A stretch of DNA of 64,000 bases from Allotamlana fucoidanivorans (GCF_006265225.1 NZ_VDCS01000006.1:1-64000); one strand, 5' to 3'; numbered from the stretch's first letter, positions 52,140 to 62,022 are shown. Made by a program: numbers and translations. The notes: a model not told the origin generated them from the letters alone.

Positions 52140-52175
52140 AATTAATTTAAATTTTAGAAATATTTAACCGTGGTT

Positions 52176-54059
52176 TTATGGGTTTGGAACTAAACCGTTC
52201 AATCCGATACCTGGAATATTTCTGTAATATTCGTTTACATCAAATGTCTGAGGATCATTTCCTCTAATTCTATCTCGAATAAAGATATATTTGTAAGGAG
52301 GCTCTCCTCTCAAATCAATCACTGGCTTTAAGGCGTGTTTTCTTGTGTTATTGAATGTTGTATGATACGTTCTTCTTCTCATCAAATCCCATATTGTCTT
52401 GTTCTCAAAGGCTAATTCAACTGTACGTTCTCTCATTACATTTTCAACAGTTAAAGGAATTTCTGTTTGATGAAATGCACGTTTTCTTGTTGCATTTAAA
52501 GCATCTTTAGCCATACCGGCATCACCCAAACCGCTTTCTGCAACAGCCTCTGCATAATTTAATAATACCTCAGCATATCTTATCTCTGCAAAATCTGTTG
52601 TACTTCTATTCCAACCTGGAACTACAGGGTCTAAGCTCAAGAATTTTTTAAAACCAAACCCTGTTTTTGTATGGTTACCACCTAAAGGGCTAAATCCTGA
52701 AAATTGAGATGGATCGGAAGAACCGTATGTAAAGTAAAACTGTCCGTTAGCACGAGTAACCCCATTAGTTTCAATTTTAATATTACCACGAGGATCTATA
52801 AAACCTGCTTGATAAATAATGGTTTCACCTTTCCACTCTGACATTGGTAAAATTACAGACCCCTGCAAACGGGCATCTTTACCTGCAAATATATCAAGAG
52901 GATTTTCATAGTGTAAATACTCCCTACTGGGATCATAACCATTGTAGTTATTAATATCTCCATCAACCGTAGTGACAATTGGAGCACTAGACCCAGGGTT
53001 ATCATAACTTTCAAATAAATCAACAAACTCAAGCGTTGGACAATATCTTCCTGGATGTGGCCATCCATTGGTTAACTGGTTTGGATTGAACCAAATATTA
53101 TAGTTATTTCCGTAATTATCACCTGGAATGGTGCGTCCTTTAATCAATATAGCCTCTTCTGGTGCAATATTTGGATCTGCAAACATTGCTCTAAAATTCT
53201 CAGCCGCTTCTTCTACACTTGATGGGTTTGTCTTGTACAAACTAAACGGTCCGTTTTCTATAATATTTGCCGAGGCATCAATACATGCTTGGTAATATTT
53301 AGAAGCTGAATTTTCAGGAAGACCAACTAGTCCTAGGTTAACTGCTTCACCAGTCAAATTGATTTGGTCTCCAAATTTTGCTACTGATGCAGCGTATAAT
53401 GCAGCTCTTGACTTTAACGCTAAAGCCGCCCATTTTGAAGCTCTTCTTCCATTAGTTTCATCTAAATTATTAGCTGCTACATCACACTCTGCTAGAATAA
53501 AATCCCATGTTTCCATTTCTGTATTTCTAGGAACTTTTAATTCTTCAACATCGCCATTAAACTCTTGTGGTTTTAAAATTAACGGCACACCCCCGTAACG
53601 CTTTGCAAGACCGAAGTAAGCAAAAGCTCTAATAAATGCAGCCTCACCAGTGTAAAATGCTCGTTGCTCTTCAGATATGTTTAATTCTGGAATAATTTGA
53701 ATAAAAATATTTACATCTCTAATTAACCTATAAGCATCTTCCCACCAATTTAAATAGCCTCCATTGATAAAGCTATTTCGCTCACTGTGGTGTGCCCAAG
53801 GTGTTAACATATCAGTTGTAAATCCGCCGTTGTTTGGGTTACTTCTATTATAGTTAAATCCGTCTCTAGGAAAGTAGGTAAGATCTTCAATAGGCATTCT
53901 ATCATATAAATCTGCCAAGTACAATTTGGTACCTTCTGGATCACCAAATAAATCATTTGCCGTTATTTTATCTGTTGGCTCCAAGTCAAGACCATCATCA
54001 CATGAGACAACCACAAGACCTAAAACAAATAAGATAAAAAGTTGTTTTATAGTTTTCAT
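52176..54059 (-). CDS. SusD/RagB-family glycan-binding lipoprotein
   Basis: 627 residues. Lipobox signal (FVLGLVVVSCDDGLDLEPTD). SusD features: YRLIRDVNIFIQII and RAFYTGEAAFIRAFAYFGLAKRYGGVPLI in the TPR part, KWAALALKSRAALYAA, and the C-terminal FAEIRYAEVLLNYAEAVAE plus RERTVELAFENKTIWDLMRRR. It forms the lid of the SusC transporter on the cell surface and binds the oligosaccharide. It lies 9 bp after susC. Confidence 0.96.
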   Translation of the reverse strand: MKTIKQLFILFVLGLVVVSCDDGLDLEPTDKITANDLFGDPEGTKLYLADLYDRMPIEDLTYFPRDGFNYNRSNPNNGGFTTDMLTPWAHHSERNSFINGGYLNWWEDAYRLIRDVNIFIQIIPELNISEEQRAFYTGEAAFIRAFAYFGLAKRYGGVPLILKPQEFNGDVEELKVPRNTEMETWDFILAECDVAANNLDETNGRRASKWAALALKSRAALYAASVAKFGDQINLTGEAVNLGLVGLPENSASKYYQACIDASANIIENGPFSLYKTNPSSVEEAAENFRAMFADPNIAPEEAILIKGRTIPGDNYGNNYNIWFNPNQLTNGWPHPGRYCPTLEFVDLFESYDNPGSSAPIVTTVDGDINNYNGYDPSREYLHYENPLDIFAGKDARLQGSVILPMSEWKGETIIYQAGFIDPRGNIKIETNGVTRANGQFYFTYGSSDPSQFSGFSPLGGNHTKTGFGFKKFLSLDPVVPGWNRSTTDFAEIRYAEVLLNYAEAVAESGLGDAGMAKDALNATRKRAFHQTEIPLTVENVMRERTVELAFENKTIWDLMRRRTYHTTFNNTRKHALKPVIDLRGEPPYKYIFIRDRIRGNDPQTFDVNEYYRNIPGIGLNGLVPNP

Positions 54060-54068
54060 ATTTATTTT

Positions 54069-57000
54069 TTAAAAATTAACGTTTAGTCCTAAGTTAAAAG
54101 TGCTCGTTACAGGGTATGTTAATCCGGCGGAATAAGCCCCTTCTATCTTTTCTGGATCAAACGGTTTTACAAAGTCATCTGCCCAAGTATAAAGGTTAAA
54201 ACCACTTCCGTAAATTCTCAAATTAGTTATTCCTAAGGTACGTTCTAGAGACTGAGACTTAAGGTTGTAACCAATCTCAAGAGACTTTAATCTTAAATAA
54301 GACGCATCTCTTCTCCATCTTGAACTTTCTCTGTACATTCCACCCACATCTCCAATAGTTCTGGATGCAGGCCATTTTCCAGGAATCCATGCACTATCAA
54401 TATCATAGGGATCTTCTTTTCTCCATCTATCGTAGAAATAAGCAGGTGTATTTCCTCTAAAGGCAAACATCTCGGCATATACTTCTCTAAATCTAACAGT
54501 ATAATTAGCAGCTCCTTGTAATAATAAGTTAGCATACCATCCTTTATACTCTAAATCTAAGGTGAAACCATAGAACATTTTTGGTTTTCCTGAGTAAAAC
54601 AACGGTTGCTCGTCTAAACCGTTTATTACACCGTCTTCATTCCAATCTTCATATGCAAAATCGCCTGGCAATTCTCTTTCGCTATTACTTCTATCTCCGT
54701 TTTGTAATGGCGCATTTGCTATCTGGTCTTCATTTTGAAATTGTCCTATATAGTTATACCCCCAAAAAACATCGTTCCAACGATCTGACCGTTGATTTCT
54801 CCATCTAGAATAACTATTCGTAAATGCTTCGCCTTCCACATATTTTCTTTTGGTTCTAGCATGGGCAAAATTACCAGAAACTGCAAAATTGAAATCTTCA
54901 CCAATTTTATCTCTATAACTTATAGACAACTCTAAACCTTGGGTTACTTCACTATTCAAATTTTCTTGAGGCAATTCACCTCCATAAGTATTTGGAAGTG
55001 CTATACTTCTCTTAGCAGGAATACCATCTAACAACCGTTCATAAACCTCTGCAGTGAAATTGATACGGTTTTGTAAAAAGCCCATATCTACGGCTATATT
55101 TTTTGTAGTCGCCTCCATCCATGAAAGGTTTCCATTTGCAATTGGTGGCGTAGAAATACCTTCAGTCAATTCTCCATCAACAAATTCATATGACCCTCCA
55201 CTTCCAATACTAAAACCTTCTACATATTGAAAAGGATTTCCCTCTGGCATTCCAATTACACCATAAGAACCTCTAAACTTTAAGTTAGATAACCAACTCA
55301 CATCTTTTAAGAATGATTCTTCTGACGCTCTCCAACCTAAAGAAGCTGTTGGAAAAAAACCATATCTGTTTTCTGGAGCATAACGATAGGACCCCATGTA
55401 ACGACCTGCTAATTCTAATAAATATTTCCCTTTATAGTCATAGTTGAAACGGCCAATATATGAAAAATCAGCAGATTGATTTTCTATACCATCTGTATCT
55501 GGATCTAACACGTCTGCGAATCTGATTTGATCCTTAGTATAAAATTTCCTGTAATACCTTCTAATAAAAGACTCTCTATTTTCCCAAGTATTTTTCTCGA
55601 TAACCGCAGTTGCACCTATATTGTGAACATCATTAAATGTTCTTTTATAATTTATGTATCCTTGTAGTGTAAGAGCATCACTATTTGAGTTTCTATTACT
55701 TATATTAGATGTCCCATCATTTTGTTTAAGAGGATTATACTTATCTGTGTCTTCATCATATGTATATAAATTATAGGGCAGTGATAGCGATTTATTCTGA
55801 AATATATTAGCATCATACGCAGCTACGGCTTTAAAAGACAAGCCTTGAACAAAAGGCGCATCATACTCAAGTGAGAATGTAGAAGTAAATCTTTTAGTAT
55901 TACTTCTGCTATAACCTGTAACATCCTTCTCCATAAAAGCCACAGGATTTAAACCTGATAATACTGGTGCTAAATAAGCAGGATTATTATTGGCATATGG
56001 ACGTTCAGTTGGCAAAGTTACACGTGTTCCTTTAAAAATATTAAAGAAGCCTGTTCCCGGTTGCCAATTTTTATCCCATCTGCCACTCACTAAAACTGAA
56101 CCTGTTAAGTTTTTAGCAAATTCTGTAGTTAAGTTAGTACGGAAATTATAGCGTTTATACCCCATATCATTACTACGTATAAGTCCATCTTCATTTACAT
56201 ACCCGAAACTGATAAAATAATTTGTCTTTTCAGAACCGCCAGTAGCCGAGAAATTATGCTGTTGTGTAAACGCTTGTTTTTTAAGTACCAAATCAGTCCA
56301 ATCTGTACTTTCATATCCAGGTGCACCTGTTCTCCATAATTCTAATTCTTCTGGAGAATAAAACGGTGTCCCTGCCCCTCCTGGAATAAACAATTGTGTA
56401 TCATTCCACATTTGGGTGTACTGAGCAGCGTTAGCCATTTTAGGAACGTCAGTTGGCCTTACAACACTAAGTACAGAATTGTAATTAAATGTTGGTTTAG
56501 TTTTACTTCCTTTTTTGGTGGTAACTAAAATAACACCATTTGCAGCACCTAGGCCATAAATAGCAGCAGCAGCATCCTTTAATATTGAGATACTTTCAAT
56601 ATCATCAGCATTTAACTGTTGAAAATCAGCTGAACCTCCTCTTCGAATACCATCAATAACATAGATTGGAGCCCCAAATCCACGTATATTAATATCGTTA
56701 TCAAAAGAACCTGGCTGACCTGATTGCTGACGAATTTGAACACCCGCAATTTTACCAGATAGCTTTTGAGCCACACTTACGTTTGTTGTTGTTTGAATTT
56801 CTTGATTATCAATAACAGCAACAGATGCTGTAAGACTCTCTTTCTTTTGAGTTCCATAACCAACTACAACAACTTCATCCAGAGCAGATATATCTGACTC
56901 TAAAGCAACGTTTATGGTTGACTGGTTTTGCACAGCAATTGACTTTGTCAAATAACCAATGTAGCTGAAAGTTAAGGTTTGTGACCCCGTTTCTGGTATT

Positions 57001-57239
57001 TTAATGCTATAGTTCCCATCAAAATCTGTTACTGTACCGGTTGAGGTGTTTTCCAGTAATACAGATGCACCAGGAAGAGGCACTCCATTTTCATCTACTA
57101 CAGCACCTGAAATAACCCTGTTTTGCGCCAAGGCTCCTTGTGTACCGAATAAAATTATTAAGAACAATAAACGTAATAATGCAACAAACGGATTTTTCTG
57201 TTTGTCGACTCGAGTTTGGTATAAAATATTTTTTTTCAT
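54069..57239 (-). CDS. SusC/RagA-family TonB-dependent outer membrane transporter
   Basis: 1056 residues. A signal region (to about 38) is followed by a carboxypeptidase-regulatory-like domain (ISGAVVDENGVPLPGAS), the TonB-box-like DEVVVVGYGTQKK, the plug (LSGKIAGVQIRQQSG, IYVIDGIR, ILKDAAAAIYG, NGVILVTTKKG) and a 22-strand barrel. It imports glycan fragments with SusD, powered by TonB-ExbBD. No extra N-terminal STN anti-sigma-signalling domain is seen, in line with control by the membrane regulator next door. First gene of the main operon. Confidence 0.97.
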   Translation of the reverse strand: MKKNILYQTRVDKQKNPFVALLRLLFLIILFGTQGALAQNRVISGAVVDENGVPLPGASVLLENTSTGTVTDFDGNYSIKIPETGSQTLTFSYIGYLTKSIAVQNQSTINVALESDISALDEVVVVGYGTQKKESLTASVAVIDNQEIQTTTNVSVAQKLSGKIAGVQIRQQSGQPGSFDNDINIRGFGAPIYVIDGIRRGGSADFQQLNADDIESISILKDAAAAIYGLGAANGVILVTTKKGSKTKPTFNYNSVLSVVRPTDVPKMANAAQYTQMWNDTQLFIPGGAGTPFYSPEELELWRTGAPGYESTDWTDLVLKKQAFTQQHNFSATGGSEKTNYFISFGYVNEDGLIRSNDMGYKRYNFRTNLTTEFAKNLTGSVLVSGRWDKNWQPGTGFFNIFKGTRVTLPTERPYANNNPAYLAPVLSGLNPVAFMEKDVTGYSRSNTKRFTSTFSLEYDAPFVQGLSFKAVAAYDANIFQNKSLSLPYNLYTYDEDTDKYNPLKQNDGTSNISNRNSNSDALTLQGYINYKRTFNDVHNIGATAVIEKNTWENRESFIRRYYRKFYTKDQIRFADVLDPDTDGIENQSADFSYIGRFNYDYKGKYLLELAGRYMGSYRYAPENRYGFFPTASLGWRASEESFLKDVSWLSNLKFRGSYGVIGMPEGNPFQYVEGFSIGSGGSYEFVDGELTEGISTPPIANGNLSWMEATTKNIAVDMGFLQNRINFTAEVYERLLDGIPAKRSIALPNTYGGELPQENLNSEVTQGLELSISYRDKIGEDFNFAVSGNFAHARTKRKYVEGEAFTNSYSRWRNQRSDRWNDVFWGYNYIGQFQNEDQIANAPLQNGDRSNSERELPGDFAYEDWNEDGVINGLDEQPLFYSGKPKMFYGFTLDLEYKGWYANLLLQGAANYTVRFREVYAEMFAFRGNTPAYFYDRWRKEDPYDIDSAWIPGKWPASRTIGDVGGMYRESSRWRRDASYLRLKSLEIGYNLKSQSLERTLGITNLRIYGSGFNLYTWADDFVKPFDPEKIEGAYSAGLTYPVTSTFNLGLNVNF

Positions 57240-57545
57240 AAAAATTAGCTTGTTAAATCATAATTAGTTGTTAGTTTTTGTTTTTGTCAAATCATACAGT
57301 TAGAATTTTATTTTTTGTTGAGCCAAATATATGTGGCCAATATTAATTAGTAAATAATTAACACTTAATAAGCACTTAATTTTCGGTTAATTTTTTTTGA
57401 CCCTTATTTTTTTTAGAATTTCATAATTCAGACATTAGATTAGATTGGTTATTAAGAATTTTTTGCTAGCAATAGTAACAAAAAAATAAAATATCAATTA
57501 TATTGCACTGGTTATACAGAGATTCCATTCCCCTATCGACTGATT
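57240..57545. other. Divergent intergenic region between susC and the regulator
   Basis: 306 bp. The susC-side half carries array promoter A. On the regulator side (57398-57545) the sequence is AT-rich and no perfect TAnnTTTG box facing right was found; an A-rich stretch at about 57480-57500 is the only other visible feature. No small ORF or RNA structure was recognised. Confidence 0.6.
57324..57397 (-). promoter_or_regulatory. Array promoter A for the SusCD operon
   Basis: CAAATATA at 57324-57331 is the complement of a perfect -7 box (TATATTTG). After 11 bp come TTAAT 57343, ATAAT 57354, TTAAT 57365, TTAAT 57376 and TTAAT 57387, in exact 11-bp register. The regulator gene lies on the other side of the array, which could also allow autoregulation. 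Confidence 0.87.
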
Positions 57546-60086
57546 ATGAAAAAAAACATCTTATTTATATTTCTTCTAACGTTCTTTAATGGTGTTACAG
57601 CTCAAGATGTTTTAGATGAAGGTCTTTATTTTTCATCTCATGAGGTTACCCAAGAACAAAGAACTTCTCTTAACCTAACTCCCAATTACCCTCTAGAAAT
57701 AGACCAAAAGCTTGTTGTTGAGTTTGAAGCTAATTTTAGACGAGGTGATGGCTACTACGGCAATATAGTACAGCTCATAGGAGATAAAAAAACAAACATT
57801 GATTTAGTGGCAAACCTAAATCACGAGAATGAAAATTTTTGGCTTGTAGTAAAGGATAAAATACTATTTAAATATAAATGGGCCGACATCCCAAGAGGCT
57901 CATATGATAAATGGATTAAGTTTAAAATTGAAATAAACGCAAAACACTCAGAAATTACCATATCCATTAATGGTTACAAACTTTCAAAAGATATTGAAGG
58001 TATTTCTAAAATGGATGTGTTAGATATCATTTTTGGAAAAAGCAGATATAAAGGGTTTGTGACTACAGACGTTTGCCCAATGAGTATTAAAAATGTTAAG
58101 ATATTAGATAACAACAATGCGCTCATCAAAAATTGGCCACTTGGGAAGCACACTAAAAAAAACAAAGTATACGATAATATTTCAAACGACGAAGCTCTAG
58201 TAGAAAACCCGAAATGGCTAATAGACCAGCATGTTTTCTGGAAAAAAATTCAAGATTTTAATTTTAACAATCTACTTGGCACTGCTAACGACCCCATAAA
58301 TAAAAGAGTTTATTTTATAAACCCTAAGTCTATTTATATATACCATATAGATAACAACACTATTGATACTTTAAATCAAATACGAAACACAATCAACTGT
58401 CAATCTGCTAATTATAAATTCAATCATTTAAGCAATGAGCTTTTAGCGTATTCAATAGATGAAGGGTTTTATCAAAAGTTTGATTTCAAAAAACAGCAAT
58501 GGTCAGAATCAAAAACCTCATGTCCCGAAACGGCTTATTTTCACCATAATAAAATCATTTCACCCATTGACAGTACCTTACTTACTTTTGGCGGATATGG
58601 GTTTTATAAGTACAAATCTCAAATCTCTAATTTTTCTTTTGGTAAGTATAATATCCAGTCTCTTGATTTGAGTAGTCAAGTTCCGCCAAGATACTTAAGC
58701 TCTATGGGACTGCAATCAGACAACAAACTTTTACTATTTGGCGGGTACGGTAGCCCTTCTGGTAAACAAGGTGTTAGAAGCAGGCATTTCTATGATTTGT
58801 ATTCAATAGACTTAAACAACAATTACAAAACCAATAAGCTTTGGGAAACGGACAACATACCTTATTCTCCATTTGTACCGGTTTCATCAATGATTATAGA
58901 TGAAAATACGGATAGCTTTTACACACTAACTTATAACAACACCAATTACAATACCAATTTAAAACTTGCTCAAATTGGGGTGTCATCTCCTAAAGTCACA
59001 GTGTTTTCGGACTCTATACCATATGAATTTCTTGATATTAAATCGCACGTAGACTTTTTTTTAGATTCTAATAATTCAAAAATTCACACGTTAACAGTTA
59101 CAGAAAGCAAAGCAAGTCTTTATTCATTAACTTATCCCCCACTTTTCCCTGAAGATATTTATCAAAATGAAATAGAACCTCTAGTTTTAAGAAAAAACTA
59201 TTGGATTTATGCTTTGTTCGGTCTTATTTTAATTTTCATCTCAATTTTTCTTATCCGTAAAAGATTAAATAAACCTAATCGAAAAGTTAAAACTACCGAT
59301 GCTCCGGCTCTAAATGAAGAAATTCTAGAATTAACACATGTAAAACCTGAAAAAGTAAAAACATCTGCTATTTATCTATATGGAGGGTTTCAGGTTTATG
59401 ATAAAGAAGGCAATGATATCACTGCCTTATTTACACCTACTCTAAAGCAACTTTTTCTTATCATACTTTTAACAAGCGCCAAAAACGGAAAAGGTATTTC
59501 TTCAAACCAATTAACAGAACTTTTATGGCCTAATAAATCTGATAGTAACGCAAGAAATAACAGAAACGTTAACATCAGTAAATTAAGACTGCTGTTAGAT
59601 AAAATAGGTAATATTGAAATTAGTAATGATAATACATATTGGAACATTAATTTAGGGAACTCTGTTTTCTGTGATTTCACTTTTGTTCAAGAGGCTTTAG
59701 ACGAAAATGCAAATAAACATCTTGACCATGAGCAAACCTATAAACTCTTAAACATAATTTCAAAAGGTGAAATTTCACCAGATGTACATACAGAGTGGAT
59801 TGAAGATTTTAAGAATGATGATAACAATATGTTAATTGATAATCTTATTAGAATCGCTAAATATATAGACGACGCGCAATTACTTATTTTACTAAGTAAT
59901 ATCATTTTAAAATACGCTCCCTTGAACGAAGATGCTATCTCTATAAAGTGCAAGTCCTTGTATAACCAAGGAAAAAAAGGAATTGCAAAGAAAAACTATA
60001 ATGATTTCTGTCAAAAATACTTTGAATTGTTAGAGGCTGATTATGAAAAATCTTTTAAGGAAACAATTTCTGATTTTAAAAACTAA
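57546..60086 (+). CDS. Membrane-spanning SARP/OmpR-type regulator with LamG-Kelch sensor
   Basis: 846 residues. Signal peptide (MKKNILFIFLLTFFNGVTAQ), then a LamG/concanavalin-like domain (about 30-190; LVVEFEANFRRGDG, WIKFKIEINAKHSEITISING). A Kelch-like propeller follows (about 215-540; LLTFGGYGFYKYKS, LLLFGGYGSPSGKQG, NNTIDTLNQ). One membrane helix lies at about 552-571 with positive charges after it (IRKRLNKPNRK). The cytoplasmic part has a winged helix of the OmpR/SARP type (about 605-692; SSNQLTELLWPN, NVNISKLRLLLDKIG) and a helical BTAD-like tail (about 700-846). It combines sensing and DNA binding in one chain without kinase or receiver domains. It is the only regulator in the window and divergent from susC, so it very likely activates the PUL. 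Ligand: probably a mannan oligosaccharide. Confidence 0.85.
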   Translation: MKKNILFIFLLTFFNGVTAQDVLDEGLYFSSHEVTQEQRTSLNLTPNYPLEIDQKLVVEFEANFRRGDGYYGNIVQLIGDKKTNIDLVANLNHENENFWLVVKDKILFKYKWADIPRGSYDKWIKFKIEINAKHSEITISINGYKLSKDIEGISKMDVLDIIFGKSRYKGFVTTDVCPMSIKNVKILDNNNALIKNWPLGKHTKKNKVYDNISNDEALVENPKWLIDQHVFWKKIQDFNFNNLLGTANDPINKRVYFINPKSIYIYHIDNNTIDTLNQIRNTINCQSANYKFNHLSNELLAYSIDEGFYQKFDFKKQQWSESKTSCPETAYFHHNKIISPIDSTLLTFGGYGFYKYKSQISNFSFGKYNIQSLDLSSQVPPRYLSSMGLQSDNKLLLFGGYGSPSGKQGVRSRHFYDLYSIDLNNNYKTNKLWETDNIPYSPFVPVSSMIIDENTDSFYTLTYNNTNYNTNLKLAQIGVSSPKVTVFSDSIPYEFLDIKSHVDFFLDSNNSKIHTLTVTESKASLYSLTYPPLFPEDIYQNEIEPLVLRKNYWIYALFGLILIFISIFLIRKRLNKPNRKVKTTDAPALNEEILELTHVKPEKVKTSAIYLYGGFQVYDKEGNDITALFTPTLKQLFLIILLTSAKNGKGISSNQLTELLWPNKSDSNARNNRNVNISKLRLLLDKIGNIEISNDNTYWNINLGNSVFCDFTFVQEALDENANKHLDHEQTYKLLNIISKGEISPDVHTEWIEDFKNDDNNMLIDNLIRIAKYIDDAQLLILLSNIILKYAPLNEDAISIKCKSLYNQGKKGIAKKNYNDFCQKYFELLEADYEKSFKETISDFKN

Positions 60087-60107
60087 TAATAGCCTATAAA
60101 CAACTGA

Positions 60108-60413
60108 TACTTTAATTCAGAGCTTTTGCAAGATATCATTCACAACGTTAAAAATGACTCCACCAATTATATCCGATTTGAACAAATGACCTCTTCTGAA
60201 AGCTATCAAGTCATGCAAGATTTTGCCAATTCACTCCCCGATGACCAGTCTAAAACACAAGTATTGAGAATTTTAACAAAGAATAAGTCCTACTAGAATT
60301 TCAAATATTTTATAGATCATTCTGAACATAGAGAAAACTGGTTTGCTTTTAAAAATAACGCCTACATAAATTTTGTTAAACAGCAAGCTAACATAAATAA
60401 TTCTACGCTATAA
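60108..60413 (+). pseudogene. UPF0158-family protein remnant with in-frame stop
   Basis: An open frame without start codon runs from 60108 to a TAG at 60294-60296 and then continues in the same frame to a TAA at 60411-60413. The two parts read YFNSELLQDI...NYIRFEQM, SSESYQVMQDFANSLPDD and, after the stop, NFKYFIDHS, RENWFAFKNN. This order (Ser-Tyr-x-x-Met, DF-x-x-SLPD, then F-K-x-x-[LI], R-x-x-WF-x-F) is that of UPF0158 proteins. The N-terminus is missing and one nonsense codon splits the rest, so it is a pseudogene. Confidence 0.65.
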
Positions 60414-60466
60414 AATATTTTTTTTAGATCAACCCAGCATAACTTGTTTCAACTTTAACATAATCA

Positions 60467-61713
60467 CTACTGACAAGAAGATTTAATTCCTTTAGTCTCC
60501 AAGCGTCCCAACAAATTATTAATATCCTCACTAATTTTACTCTCCACCACCCGTGCATAAATCTGGGTAGTTGTTAATTTTGTATGTCCCAATAATTTTG
60601 AAACTGTTTCTATTAGGAACACCATTTGAAAGCATAACAGTTGTGGCAAAGGTATGTCTGGCTACATGAAACTTAAGATTCTTATATATCCCGCAATCTT
60701 TGGCTATTTCTTTTAGATAACTGTTGACTTTTTGATTAGAACTCATTAGTAATAAATTTCCTGTTTTGCTTAGGATTTTGTCTTGACTGTACTTTTTAAT
60801 AATATCCAAAGCTTTTGGAAGTACAGGTACCTTTACACTTTCATCTGTCTTTTCTCTATTAGTATTAATCCATAAATTATTATCAATACCTCTTACAATA
60901 TTATTTTCGGTCAAATCTTTGACGTCAACATAAGATAGTCCTGTATAACATGAAAAATAAAGCAATCCTTAAACCGATCAAGACGCTCACTTTTAAATTC
61001 GGTGCACTCTATTATTTTAAGTTCTCTATCTGTTAAACAGGGCCTGTCATACTTATTATATTTCAACTTGAACTGATTAAACGGGTTTTTTAGCATCCAT
61101 TCAAGCTTAACCCCTAAATTGAGCATTTTCTTGAAACGCTCCAGATATTTCATCACTCCATTGTTCGATAACATCAATTTCTTTTTAGAGTTTTTATAAT
61201 GACGTAAGAAATATTCAAAATCGGTAACAAACTCATAATTTAGTTGATTTAAATAGATGTCACTTGATCTGCGTATATTTTGCAAGAACTCATACAAATA
61301 TCTTTCTGTGGTGTAATAATTCTTCATGGTTCTGGTTTAAGTACAGCTCCCATCTTATCATGATGATAACTAATAAGATCTCTCAAAGTCTTACTGGTTT
61401 TATCTTCTCCCAAATACCGAGATTTAATCGAATCTGAAGAAACAATAGCATCTTCAATGAGTAATTCTTTATGACAATTCAATAATTTGCCAAATACTTC
61501 ATCTAAATATAAGTTCAAAGTTTTTATTTTTGAAGAACTCCCCTTAGCCCTACTCTTATGACAATCCCAGTCTTTAAATAAAACAGATCGCTTTAAACTA
61601 ATCTCTGAGCGCTTACCATTAACCGTGATACGTACATAAATAGAAAGTTCTACTGGGTTGCTTCTTGATTTTCTCGTAAAGAAAATAACGAAAAAGGTGT
61701 TTTTTGATTTCAT
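60467..61713 (-). pseudogene. Frameshifted tyrosine recombinase/integrase (Bacteroidota type)
   Basis: Four overlapping pieces in different frames make one integrase of about 400 residues. 61324-61713 is the arm-binding domain (FTRKSRSNPVELSIYVRITVNG). 60911-61327 is the core-binding domain (YNKYDRPCLTDRELKIIE). 60537-60965 holds the catalytic start (YTGLSYVDVKDL) and HVARHTFATT, with the Arg of the H-x-x-R motif. 60467-60649 has the rest (ETVSKLLGHTKLTTTQIYARV) with the final His and the nucleophile Tyr. At least three frameshifts (near 61325, 60950 and 60610) break it. All catalytic residues are still readable, so decay is recent. It lies about 215 bp from the 3' end of tRNA-Pro, the usual layout of a tRNA-integrated element. 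Confidence 0.88.
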
Positions 61714-61871
61714 TTTAAAATGACTTTAATTAAACAATAACCTGTTAAATCAAAAGTCAAATCATACTCGAAAGTTCCTTAAAGATAATACATTTCGTTC
61801 GAACCACTGCACACCGAATTGCACACCTATTATTTAGTTTTAAATAAAATCAATCAAATGCATAAAAAATG

Positions 61872-61907
61872 AAAAACACTGAAAATCATAAGATTAACAG
61901 TGTTTTA
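61872..61907 (-). terminator. Terminator downstream of the tRNA genes
   Basis: AAAACACTG (61873-61881) and CAGTGTTTT (61898-61906) form a 9-bp stem with a 16-base loop; on the minus strand it runs into a T-rich tail. It lies about 25 bp past the 3' end of tRNA-Pro. Confidence 0.65.
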
Positions 61908-61929
61908 GTTTAACTTATTTCTAAGTTCG

Positions 61930-62004
61930 TCGGGGTGGCAGGATTCGAACCTGCGACCTCCGCGTCCCAAACGCGGCGCGATAACCGGGCTACGCTACAC
62001 CCCG
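61930..62004 (-). tRNA. tRNA-Pro (anticodon TGG)
   Basis: The minus strand folds as a cloverleaf: acceptor CGGGGTG/CACCCCG with discriminator A, anticodon stem CCGCG/CGCGG with loop TTTGGGA giving anticodon TGG, and T-arm with GGTTCGAATCC. 75 nt; CCA is not encoded. Confidence 0.95.
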
Positions 62005-62022
62005 ATTTTGGTTATCTATTTG

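Noticed and set aside
57398-57545. A right-facing -7 box for the regulator gene
   Set aside because: Only poor matches to TAnnTTTG were found, so no promoter is called.
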